Notes under the pieces: model-generated
The model's database searches: none
The model's input: only the letters and a program-made list of their open reading frames with translations
What the model was told of the DNA's origin: nothing
In this document: positions 6,665-13,800 of the stretch, in pieces
Layout of the letters: each line of letters starts with the position of its first letter
Numbering within the stretch: the stretch's first letter is position 1
Translations under genes and position numbers: made by a program
Assembly (NCBI GenBank): GCA_013696915.1
Contig: JACCXR010000087.1
Span: 1 to 24,701 of the forward strand
Length of the DNA: 24,701 bases
Direction of reading: 5' to 3'
Origin: Euzebyaceae bacterium
GTDB lineage: Bacteria > Actinomycetota > Nitriliruptoria > Euzebyales > Egibacteraceae

Positions 6665-7924
6665 TCAGCCCTGGCGGGCCGGTCGGCGGTGCTGGCGGCC
6701 GGAGCGGGCGGGCTTGGTCCCCCCCGGGCGGGCCGCGGCGGCTCTGCGCGCCTGCGGGGCGGGTCGGGCCGTCGGCTGGACGGGCGGCTGCGCAGCGCGG
6801 GCCTCGCCCAGCTGGTGCAGCGCAACGGGATGGACGCCCTGTGGCATGGACAGCGAGCGCTGCATGCTCTTCACGTCGCGCAGCTTGTCTCCGGGCACGA
6901 GCGTGACGACGATGCCGTCGGCGCCGGCCCGCCCCGTCCGGCCGGACCGGTGGACGTAGTCCTTGCCGGTGGCCGGTGGGTCGAAGTGCACCACCATGCC
7001 GATGTCGTCGACGTGGATGCCGCGGGCCGCCACGTCCGTGGCGACCAGCGTGGCGACGTGCCCGGCGGTGAAGTCGGCCAGCGCGCGCTCGCGCTGGCTC
7101 TGCGTGCGGTTGGAGTGGATCGCCGCGGCGGTCACACCGCTGCGCTGGAGCTGGCGGGCGACTCGGTCGGCGGAGTGCTTGGTCCGCGTGAACACGATCG
7201 CGGAGTCGACCGTCCGGACGAGGCTGCTCGTCACGTCGACCCGCTCGTTCGCCTCGGCCCGCCAGAACAGGTGCCGGACCTCGCCGTGGTCCTCCTCCTG
7301 CGCGACCAGCTCGTGGCGGACCGGGTCGCGCTGGTACCGGCGGATCAGCACGTCGACGTCGCCGTCGAGGGTGGCGGAGAACAGCAGGGTCTGGCGCTGC
7401 GGCGACGTCTGATCGAGCAGCCGGCGGACCTCAGGGAGGAAGCCCATGTCGGCCATGCGGTCGGCCTCGTCGATGACGACCATGTCGACGTCGCGGAGAT
7501 CTGCGTCGCCGCGCTGGACGAGGTCGGCGAGCCGCCCCGGGCAGGCGATCGCGATGTCGACGCCGCGCCGGAGCCGCTGCTGGTCGCGACCGATCGGCGT
7601 GCCGCCGTAGAAGGTGGCCGTGGTGCGCTTGCGCGCCGTGGCTAGCTGGGACAGCTCGGCCGCCACCTGGGCGGCGAGCTCGCGGGTCGGGACGAGCACG
7701 AGGGCGCGCGGCCGGCGCGGGGCGCCGCGGCCGGCGTTGGTCGCAAGCGGGATCGCGAACGCGAGCGTCTTGCCGGACCCGGTGGGCGCGCGGCCGCACA
7801 CGTCACGGCCGGCGAGCGCCTCGACGATGGTCGCGGCCTGGATGGGGAACGGGGAGGTGACGCCGCGGCGGGTGAGAGTCTCGGTGAGCTCCCGCGGCAC
7901 ACCGAGTTCGGTGAAGGTCTTCAA
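6665..7924 (-). CDS. DEAD-box ATP-dependent RNA helicase
   Basis: This 419-aa protein has all superfamily-2 DEAD motifs: Q motif FPIQAATI (about 26-33), Walker A APTGSGKT (46-53), PTRELAAQ (79-86), ACPGRLADL (127-135), VIDEADRM with DEAD at 152-155, SAT (183-185), TDVAARGIHVDDI (296-308) and HRSGRTGRAG (325-334). A basic Arg/Ala/Pro-rich tail of about 45 residues follows and probably helps bind RNA. The TTG start at 7924 is chosen because AGGAG lies 9 nt upstream and the first residues (KTFTELGV) match the usual F-x-x-L-G beginning of the family. Such proteins unwind short RNA duplexes in ribosome assembly, mRNA turnover or cold adaptation. It is monocistronic, with a structured-looking leader. 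Confidence 0.95.
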   Translation of the reverse strand: MKTFTELGVPRELTETLTRRGVTSPFPIQAATIVEALAGRDVCGRAPTGSGKTLAFAIPLATNAGRGAPRRPRALVLVPTRELAAQVAAELSQLATARKRTTATFYGGTPIGRDQQRLRRGVDIAIACPGRLADLVQRGDADLRDVDMVVIDEADRMADMGFLPEVRRLLDQTSPQRQTLLFSATLDGDVDVLIRRYQRDPVRHELVAQEEDHGEVRHLFWRAEANERVDVTSSLVRTVDSAIVFTRTKHSADRVARQLQRSGVTAAAIHSNRTQSQRERALADFTAGHVATLVATDVAARGIHVDDIGMVVHFDPPATGKDYVHRSGRTGRAGADGIVVTLVPGDKLRDVKSMQRSLSMPQGVHPVALHQLGEARAAQPPVQPTARPAPQARRAAAARPGGTKPARSGRQHRRPARQG

Positions 7925-8232
7925 GATCGTTGACTCCTGCGCCGGGTGTCCGGCTGCGATGGGGAAGCGCGCGGAGTGTCCGTGCGCTCAGGGTCACGGG
8001 CCGGAACGCCCGGTGGGGGCCGCGAACGATGCGCGCGGGCCCGTGACCGGGACGGTCAGGGTGACGTGAGGTGGCGGGCGGAGGAAACGAAGCCCGGTGC
8101 AAGTGGGATTGGATTCGCGTCCGGGTTCTGCTGCCCGCTGCCCACAGTGTACGCGTTCGGCGCCGAACCACCGCAGCCCGCGCCGGGGAGTGCCGTACCG
8201 TTGCCGCCACGCTCGACGGGGATGCCGATGCC
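7925..8232. promoter_or_regulatory. 308-bp divergent intergenic region with an 11-bp inverted repeat
   Basis: This region separates the divergent helicase and flavocytochrome genes and must hold both promoters. The clearest structure is a perfect inverted repeat, GGTCACGGGCC (7992-8002) against GGCCCGTGACC (8038-8048), 35 bp apart. It lies 68-124 bp upstream of the helicase start and could be an operator or a 5'-leader hairpin. An in-frame GTG at 8071 extends the reductase frame leftward, but the resulting residues look non-protein-like. I see no clear -35/-10 pair. Confidence 0.4.
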
Positions 8233-9594
8233 ATGACGACTCAGCAGACCGGCGGCGCCGCTCCGGTGCCGGCGGACCGTCCGCTGTTCATCCGGCAGGG
8301 GCTGCGTGGCCCGGCCTGGTTCCTGATCCTCCTGCCGCTCTACGCGCCGGTGCTTCTGTGGCTGCTCGCCGGTCCGGCGCGGGCCGCGTTCGGCACGCCG
8401 GCGGGGGCGCTGCAGGCGCTCGCCCTGCTGGCGGGGCTCTGCGGCTACGTCGCGTTCGCGATGACGCTGATCCTCGGCGCCAGGCTCCCGCCGCTCGAGC
8501 GGCTCTTCGGCGCCCTCGACCGGATGTACCGCTTCCACCGTCGGTTGGGCGAGGCGGTCGGGGCGCTGCTCGTCGCGCACGTCGCCCTGATCGCCGGGTC
8601 ACGGGCGCTCGACTCGCCGGCCGGAGCCCTCGACCTTTTTAGGCCCGACGGCTGGCGGGTGTTCGCCGGCGTCGTCGCCTTCGCCGCCTTCGCCGCCGTC
8701 CTCGCGCTCACCCTCTTCGGGCGCCTGCGCCACGAGCCGTTCCTGCGCGTGCACCGCCTGTTCGGGCTCACGTACTGCATTGGGGCGCTGCACGTCCTGC
8801 GGGTCCCAGGCCTCAGCGCCCAGACCCCGGGCCTGACGGCGTACCTGGGCCTGGTCACCGCGGCCGGGATCGGCGCCTGGGTGTACCGCTCGGTCTTCGG
8901 CCGCACGCTCGTGCGGCGGCACTACTACACGGTCACCGCCGTCCGCCCCGTGCACCCCACGGTCGCCGAGGTCGTCCTGACCCCGATCGGGGAGCGACTC
9001 GACTTCTCCCCCGGACAGCTGGTGTTCATCGGCCTGGACGACGACGCGGTGACCCGCGAGCTCCACCCGTTCTCGATCACGTCCGCGCCTGGCGAGGAGG
9101 ACCTGCGCCTCGCCGTGAAGGCGGTCGGCGACTTCACGATCGGCCTGCGCGAGGTTCGGCCGGGGGCGTGGGCGATGGTGGAAGGGCCCTACGGCGGCTT
9201 CTGGCACGACAGCGCGAGGCACCGCCGCCAGATCTGGATCGCCGGGGGGATCGGCATCACACCGTTCCTTTCCATCGCCCGCAGCCTGGACCCCACCGAC
9301 TACGCCATCGACCTGTACTACAGCACCGTCGATGCGGACGCGGCGGTGTTCATCGACGAGCTGGCCGCGATCGCCGACCGCCATCCGTCTTTCCGGGTGA
9401 TCCCCGTCCGCGAGGACACGCTCGGCTTCCTGACCGCCGAGGACGTTCGCGGCGCCTCAGGCGACCTCGGGCACGCGCACATCTTCATGTGCGGCCCGCC
9501 CGCGATGATGGACGCCCTGTCGACCCAGTTCACCCGGCTCGGCGTCCCAGCGGGTCACCTGCACTTCGAGGACTTCCGCCTGCGGGGCCGGTAG
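8233..9594 (+). CDS. Ferric-reductase/NADPH-oxidase-like transmembrane flavocytochrome
   Basis: This 453-aa membrane oxidoreductase has an N-terminal half of about six hydrophobic segments (residues about 28-220) and a cytoplasmic FAD/NAD(P)H module. Candidate bis-heme ligands are H102 and H116 (14 apart) and H174 and H187 (13 apart), the spacing known in ferric reductases and NOX proteins. The FAD site is RELHPFSITSAP (about 276-287), followed by EGPYGGF. The nucleotide site is IAGGIGITPFLSIAR (336-350) and MCGPPAMM (419-426). It should carry electrons from cytosolic NAD(P)H through FAD and two hemes to an outer acceptor such as Fe(III) or oxygen. The ATG at 8233 gives a normal N terminus, though its ribosome binding site is weak. 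It stands alone on its strand; the acceptor is unknown. Confidence 0.88.
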   Translation: MTTQQTGGAAPVPADRPLFIRQGLRGPAWFLILLPLYAPVLLWLLAGPARAAFGTPAGALQALALLAGLCGYVAFAMTLILGARLPPLERLFGALDRMYRFHRRLGEAVGALLVAHVALIAGSRALDSPAGALDLFRPDGWRVFAGVVAFAAFAAVLALTLFGRLRHEPFLRVHRLFGLTYCIGALHVLRVPGLSAQTPGLTAYLGLVTAAGIGAWVYRSVFGRTLVRRHYYTVTAVRPVHPTVAEVVLTPIGERLDFSPGQLVFIGLDDDAVTRELHPFSITSAPGEEDLRLAVKAVGDFTIGLREVRPGAWAMVEGPYGGFWHDSARHRRQIWIAGGIGITPFLSIARSLDPTDYAIDLYYSTVDADAAVFIDELAAIADRHPSFRVIPVREDTLGFLTAEDVRGASGDLGHAHIFMCGPPAMMDALSTQFTRLGVPAGHLHFEDFRLRGR

Positions 9595-9630
9595 GGCCCG
9601 GCGGACCACCAGCCCACCGCCAGACCATGA

Positions 9631-9654
9631 GAATCACCTCCGCTGAGGCGATTC
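9631..9654. terminator. Bidirectional hairpin between reductase and GH26-like gene
   Basis: GAATCACCTC (9631-9640) faces GAGGCGATTC (9645-9654) across a CGCT loop, a 10-bp stem with one mismatch. It lies in the 65-bp gap between two convergent stop codons, only 5 bp from the stop of the minus-strand gene. There is no clear U-tract, but position and symmetry support a shared terminator. Confidence 0.6.
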
Positions 9655-9659
9655 ACGAC

Positions 9660-11513
9660 TCAGCGTGCGCGCAGCCGCACGGTCACCGAGGTGTCGCGCG
9701 AGAGCGAGCCGACACTCGTGCTCGCGGACGCGAGGCGCGACCCCTGCGGCGGGGTCACGGTCATCCCGACCGGTGACGACGTGGGCAGCAGGCGGTGCGT
9801 CGCGACGCCGGACTCACCCGTCATGCCGGTTCCGGCGCAGCTGGTGCCCTCCACGGTCACTCCCGGCGTGACGGCGAACCGGGTGCCGGGGCAGTCGGGG
9901 GACGCGACGGAGGCGTGGAGCACCGGCGCACCGGCGGGGTCGAGCACGCGCGTGGTCAGCGTCCTGATCGGCAGCGTCAGGGCCGCCCACCGGCTGGCGC
10001 CGAGCGCGATGGGCCCCGCGAGCTCGTAGGACATCACGTCGCGGAAGCCCTGGGACCGCAGCCGCATCCTGTAGGTGCCGGCGGGCACGGTCACGCGGAA
10101 CGCGCCGGCCTCGTTGGACAGGCCGACGGCGAGGACGCCGGCGGAGTTGATCAGCGCGACCTGCTGGCTGGCGAGCAGCGTGCCGGCGCTGTTGGCGATC
10201 GTCCCGCTGAATGTCACGAGGTTCGCCCGCGCGAGCCCCACGTGCAGGGTAGAGGCCCCGGACACGGCCCTGCCTGCCAGCAGCCGCGGGCCGAGGCCCC
10301 TCCAGTCGGGCGCGGCGACGCGGACGTCGTAGGTCCCCGGCCGCACCGTGGCGAGGTAGCGGCCCGCTGATCCCGTCCTCGCCTGCACCACGGTCCGGGC
10401 GGTGGCCGGGTCGACGATCTGCACGGTCGCACCCGGAATGGCCGCGCCGGCGGGACCGGTCACCCGTCCGCCGAGGGTCGCGGCCGGCAGGTCGGCACGG
10501 CTCACCGTCGTGGCGGCGAAGTGCGGCGCCGTCGCCAGCGTGCGGAACGCGCTGAGCGAGGACGGGCTCGTCTTCGCCTGCCACCTGCAGTACTTCGTCG
10601 GCGCGGTGTCCGGCCGGTTGAAGTAGAGGACCGCGCGGACCTGCGACCACGCCGGGGACTCCAGGGCGGCCTGGGCGTCGGCGAACCACTCGGCCTTCCG
10701 GCCCGGATCGGCGGGGTCCTCGATGGTGCCCATCTCGGCGATGACCAGCGGCTTCGTCGGGTGCGCGAGCCCGAAGAGCCGCAGCCCCTGGTAGACGTCG
10801 GAGAACATCCGCCAGCGCGCCGCCGCCTCCCCCACCCGGAGGCAGCCGTACCAGTTGTAGCCGTCGCCGGCGATGGCGTCGACCCACGCGTCGCCGGGAT
10901 ACCACAGTGCGGCGCGGCGGAAGGTGTTGACCGAGAAGCTCGAGTCGACCAGATTCCAGACCCACTCGACGTTCGTGACCCCCTGGGCGCGGAAGGTGCT
11001 CACCATGCGGCGCCAGGCGGCGATGTAGTCGGCCGAGGTGCCGAAGCCCTGGGTTCCGGTGACGTCCGGCTCGTGATGGAAGGTCAGGTGCACCCGCGCG
11101 CCGTAGCCCTTGACCCGCTGGGCCCAGGAGATCATCTCGCGGTCCAGCGCCGACCCGGCGGGGGCGTCCGCCAGATCGCGCCAGCGGATGATCCGGCCGT
11201 CGGCGCGGGCCGGCTTGACGGCGAGGAAGACCGTGCGGCCCCCGTCCCGGAGCCAGCGGTCGTACGCCGTCGGGAACGGCTCCTCCCACAGGCGCCACAC
11301 CCGCACGGCCGCGAGCCGCCGGCCGATGGACGACTCCAGGGACGTGACCGCCTGCTCCGGTGTCTGCCCCGACATGACCTGGATGGCGGCGCCGAACAGC
11401 GCCTCTGGCGGCGCCGCCGCCTGTGCGACGGGCGCACCCGCCGGCCGGCCCACCACGGGACCGACGACGAGCAATGCCACCAGGATGGTCAGCCACGGCC
11501 CGCGAGCCCTCAT
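9660..11513 (-). CDS. Secreted GH26-like glycoside hydrolase with C-terminal regulatory-like beta domains
   Basis: This 617-aa exported protein starts with a signal peptide (about 1-34, ending VAQAAA). Residues about 38-330 form a TIM-barrel resembling glycoside hydrolase family 26: the candidate acid/base Glu is E148 in LTFHHEPDVTG, the VEWVWN strand is at 182-187, and the candidate nucleophile is E260 in VIAEMG. Three carboxypeptidase-regulatory-like or Ig-like beta units follow: about 345-430 (GGRVTGPAGAAIPGATVQI, RPGTYDVRV), 435-515 (PAGTYRMRL) and 520-615. GH26 enzymes cut beta-mannans and related beta-glycans; the substrate here is not determinable. The ATG at 11513 has a G-rich stretch 4 nt upstream and the longer frame adds non-protein-like sequence. 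It is paralogous to the protein at 12254-13552. Confidence 0.82.
   Translation of the reverse strand: MRARGPWLTILVALLVVGPVVGRPAGAPVAQAAAPPEALFGAAIQVMSGQTPEQAVTSLESSIGRRLAAVRVWRLWEEPFPTAYDRWLRDGGRTVFLAVKPARADGRIIRWRDLADAPAGSALDREMISWAQRVKGYGARVHLTFHHEPDVTGTQGFGTSADYIAAWRRMVSTFRAQGVTNVEWVWNLVDSSFSVNTFRRAALWYPGDAWVDAIAGDGYNWYGCLRVGEAAARWRMFSDVYQGLRLFGLAHPTKPLVIAEMGTIEDPADPGRKAEWFADAQAALESPAWSQVRAVLYFNRPDTAPTKYCRWQAKTSPSSLSAFRTLATAPHFAATTVSRADLPAATLGGRVTGPAGAAIPGATVQIVDPATARTVVQARTGSAGRYLATVRPGTYDVRVAAPDWRGLGPRLLAGRAVSGASTLHVGLARANLVTFSGTIANSAGTLLASQQVALINSAGVLAVGLSNEAGAFRVTVPAGTYRMRLRSQGFRDVMSYELAGPIALGASRWAALTLPIRTLTTRVLDPAGAPVLHASVASPDCPGTRFAVTPGVTVEGTSCAGTGMTGESGVATHRLLPTSSPVGMTVTPPQGSRLASASTSVGSLSRDTSVTVRLRAR
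10954..10979. repeat. 26-bp exact repeat shared with the paralogous gene (copy 1)
   Basis: This block is identical to 12987-13012 and encodes the TNVEWVW region of both GH26-like proteins. It is the longest exact match I noticed between the two genes and supports duplication. Confidence 0.7.
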
Positions 11514-11631
11514 GACGCCCCCCGGCTCCTCACCCGGACGACCCGCACCGTGCCGCCCCGGCAGCCGGAAGCACGGCCGCCGGACGGCACCGTACCGCGC
11601 CGGTGCGACGGTGGCAGGCCCGCGGGCCGGG

Positions 11632-12147
11632 TCAGGCGGGAGCGAGGTGGGAAATGCCCACGCCGCCGACGGTGTCCGCGCCGTACCGCCGAATCTCGGC
11701 ATCGAGGTCGAGGCGGCCGGTGCGGGAGCGGGCCGCGAGCGCCGCGCCGTCGAGCCGGTCGGCGGGCACCACCCAGGCGACCTCGAACTCCAGCCCGTCG
11801 GGGTCGCGCGCGTAGAGGCTCTTCGTGGTGCCATGGTCGGACGCACCGCCGAGCGCGCCCGCCTCGGCGAGAATGCCGGCCAGCCGCTGGAGCTCGGCGA
11901 GCGTGTCGACCTCCCAGGCGAGGTGGTACAGGCCGACGGTGGACCGCCCGGCCGTGGATCCGTCGGCCTCGGAGCCGATCTCGAACATCCCGAGGTCGTG
12001 GTCGTTCGACGACCCCGGCGCCTGTAGGAACGCCGCCCCGGGGAGGCTGTTCACGACGTGGAAACCGAGGACGTCGCGGTAGAAGCCGGTGCTGCGAGCG
12101 AGATCGCGGACGTAGAGCACGGCGTGGTTGAGGCGGGTGACGGGCAT
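11632..12147 (-). CDS. VOC-superfamily (glyoxalase/extradiol dioxygenase fold) protein
   Basis: This 171-aa protein has one pair of beta-alpha-beta-beta-beta modules. The start is LNHAVLYVRDLARSTGFYRDVLGF (residues 6-29), the typical opening of the family. Likely metal ligands are H8, H75 (LYHLAWEV) and E122 (DPDGLEFEV), the His-His-Glu set of type I extradiol dioxygenases and related enzymes. About 45 extra residues after the fold contain RLDLDAEIRRYGADT. The ATG at 12147 has AGGAGG 7 nt upstream. It lies between the two GH26-like genes on the same strand (gaps of 106 and 118 bp). Ring cleavage, glyoxalase activity or small-molecule resistance are all possible; context does not decide. No signal peptide is seen, so it is cytosolic, unlike its neighbours. 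Confidence 0.85.
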   Translation of the reverse strand: MPVTRLNHAVLYVRDLARSTGFYRDVLGFHVVNSLPGAAFLQAPGSSNDHDLGMFEIGSEADGSTAGRSTVGLYHLAWEVDTLAELQRLAGILAEAGALGGASDHGTTKSLYARDPDGLEFEVAWVVPADRLDGAALAARSRTGRLDLDAEIRRYGADTVGGVGISHLAPA

Positions 12148-12186
12148 CTCGGATCCTCCTGCGGTCGGCGGGTCTGCCGGGATCAA

Positions 12187-12220
12187 CGCCGGCGAGCCGG
12201 CGGCTATTCTCGCCAGCCGC
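12187..12220. terminator. Candidate terminator hairpins after the second GH26-like gene
   Basis: Two GC-rich hairpins overlap here: CGCCGG-CGAG-CCGGCG (12187-12202) and GCGGCT-9 nt-AGCCGC (12200-12220). They lie 33 bp beyond the stop of the minus-strand hydrolase and before the VOC start. They could end transcription or form alternative structures; no U-tract is present. Confidence 0.35.
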
Positions 12221-12253
12221 CTCGCCCGGGCGGTCGCGGTGGAAGGTCCCCTC

Positions 12254-13552
12254 CTACCGCCGCCGCCGCGGCAACCGCAGGTCGAGGGTGGCGGCGCCGG
12301 CCACGACCTTGCCACCGACCGCGCGTGGGGCGAGCGCCATCCGCGCCGGCGCCCAGACGCGAACGTCGTACCTGCCCGGCCGCACCGGGACCAGGTAGCG
12401 ACCACGGGGGCCGGACGCGACCTGGACCACCTGCCGCCCGCTCGCGGGATCGAGGACCTGGATCGTCGCCCCCGCGACGCGCCTTCCGGCGTCGTCGAGT
12501 ACCTGCCCGCCGAGGCTCGCGGCCGCCAGCCGGCGGCCGATGGCGGTGGCGCGGAAACGCGGGCCTGCGGCCAGGGCGCGGAATGCGCGCAGGGAGGAGT
12601 CGCTCGTCCGGACCTGCCATCGGCAGTGCTTCGGCGGGGCGGTGTCGGCCCGGTCGAAGTAGAGGACGGCACGCAGCTGGGACCATCGTGGTGCCGCGAT
12701 GGCCGCCTGTGCGTCGGCGAGCCAGGCGGCCTTGCGGCCCGGTCGTCCGGGGTCCTCGACGGAGCCGAGCTCCGGGATGACCAGGGGCTTCGTGGGGTGC
12801 GCCATTCCGAACAGGCGCAGCCCCAGGAAGATCTCGTCGAACGACCGCCAGCGGGTCGCCGCCCCGCGCCGGTTGCAGCCGTCCCAGTTGTAGCCGTCCC
12901 CGCCGATGGCATCCACCCAGGCGTCGCCCGGGTACCACAGCGCCGCGTTGCGCCAGGAGCTGTCCGAGAAGCTGGAGTCCACCATGTTCCAGACCCACTC
13001 GACGTTCGTGACGCCCTGCGCACGAAAAGTGCCGACGAAGCGGCGCCAGGCGGCGACGAAGTCCGCCGAGCTGCCGTACCCGTGCGGAGCGGTGACCTCG
13101 GGCTCGTGGTGGAAGGTCAGGTACACCTTGGCGCCGTGGCTGCGGACCCGCTGGGCCCAGGCGACCATCTCGCGGTGGAGGGTCGAGCCCGCGGGCGCGT
13201 TGGCGAGCTGACGCCACGGGATCGGCCGGCCGTTCGCGCGGACCGGCTTGACGGCGAGGAAGACCGCACGCCCGCCGTCGCGCAGCCAGCGGTCGTACCG
13301 CGACGGGAAGTTGCCGTCCCACGTGCGCCACACCCGCACGGCGGCGAGCCGCCGGCCGATGGCCGACTCCAGGGACACCACGGCCTCCTGCTCGGTGCCG
13401 CCCGGCCGGGGCTGGATCGCCGCACCGATCATCACCCCGCCGGGAGGCTGGGACCGGTGCGGGGAGGCCTGCGGCTGTGCGGCCGCCGGTGCGGTCGGGG
13501 CGATGGCCGCGACGACCAACAGCACTGCGAACATGCGAAAACGCGCTCTCAC
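12254..13552 (-). CDS. Secreted GH26-like glycoside hydrolase, shorter paralogue
   Basis: This 432-aa exported protein has a signal peptide at about residues 1-26 (MFAVLLVVAAIAPTAPAAA) and a GH26-like barrel at about 40-335. The candidate acid/base is E150 in LTFHHEPEVT and the candidate nucleophile is E261 in VIPELG; VEWVWN and YPGDAWVDAI are shared with the neighbour at 9660-11513. One carboxypeptidase-regulatory-like domain follows (about 347-425; GATIQVLDPASGRQV, RPGRYDVRVWAP), and the protein ends in a basic LPRRRR tail. It lacks the second and third beta units of its paralogue. GTG at 13552 is chosen because AGGAG lies 6 nt upstream and it yields a clean signal peptide; the frame upstream is a shadow of the peptidase gene. 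It is probably an extracellular beta-glycanase. Confidence 0.82.
   Translation of the reverse strand: MRARFRMFAVLLVVAAIAPTAPAAAQPQASPHRSQPPGGVMIGAAIQPRPGGTEQEAVVSLESAIGRRLAAVRVWRTWDGNFPSRYDRWLRDGGRAVFLAVKPVRANGRPIPWRQLANAPAGSTLHREMVAWAQRVRSHGAKVYLTFHHEPEVTAPHGYGSSADFVAAWRRFVGTFRAQGVTNVEWVWNMVDSSFSDSSWRNAALWYPGDAWVDAIGGDGYNWDGCNRRGAATRWRSFDEIFLGLRLFGMAHPTKPLVIPELGSVEDPGRPGRKAAWLADAQAAIAAPRWSQLRAVLYFDRADTAPPKHCRWQVRTSDSSLRAFRALAAGPRFRATAIGRRLAAASLGGQVLDDAGRRVAGATIQVLDPASGRQVVQVASGPRGRYLVPVRPGRYDVRVWAPARMALAPRAVGGKVVAGAATLDLRLPRRRR
12987..13012. repeat. 26-bp exact repeat shared with the paralogous gene (copy 2)
   Basis: Identical to 10954-10979; see that entry. Both copies are in the same orientation, about 2 kb apart, so recombination between them could delete the VOC gene. 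Confidence 0.7.
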
Positions 13553-13597
13553 GAGAGGCTCCTGCCTTCGGCTGGGGGCGGTCGAATGCAGAGGCCG

Positions 13598-13624
13598 GCC
13601 GGCGCTTGGGGGCAAGCTGCCGGC
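13598..13624. terminator. Strong stem-loop between peptidase and GH26-like gene
   Basis: GCCGGCGCTTG (13598-13608) pairs with CAAGC-T-GCCGGC (13613-13624): 11 bp with one bulged T and a GGGG loop. It lies in the 248-bp gap after the stop of the M15 peptidase and 46 bp before the start of the next gene. It may terminate the peptidase transcript or form a 5'-leader structure for the hydrolase. I see nothing else in the gap. Confidence 0.45.
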
Positions 13625-13800
13625 GGGCCGCGCGACGCTACCGCCTCCGGTGCGGGACCGCCACTCGGTCGTTGCTCGGCCAGCCGTCTCCTCGAGGCCA
13701 GGTCGCCACCGTTCGTGGCCCGGCCGCAACCCGCTCGTCGCCTCGCCGCTCCGGCGCCGGCGGCCGGTGCGTGCCTGCCCGGCGGCTGCCGGGACGCGCG

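Noticed and set aside
8071..8232. N-terminal extension of the ferric-reductase-like protein from a GTG at 8071
   Set aside because: The extra 54 residues are basic and unlike a membrane-protein start; the ATG at 8233 leads directly into the conserved region.
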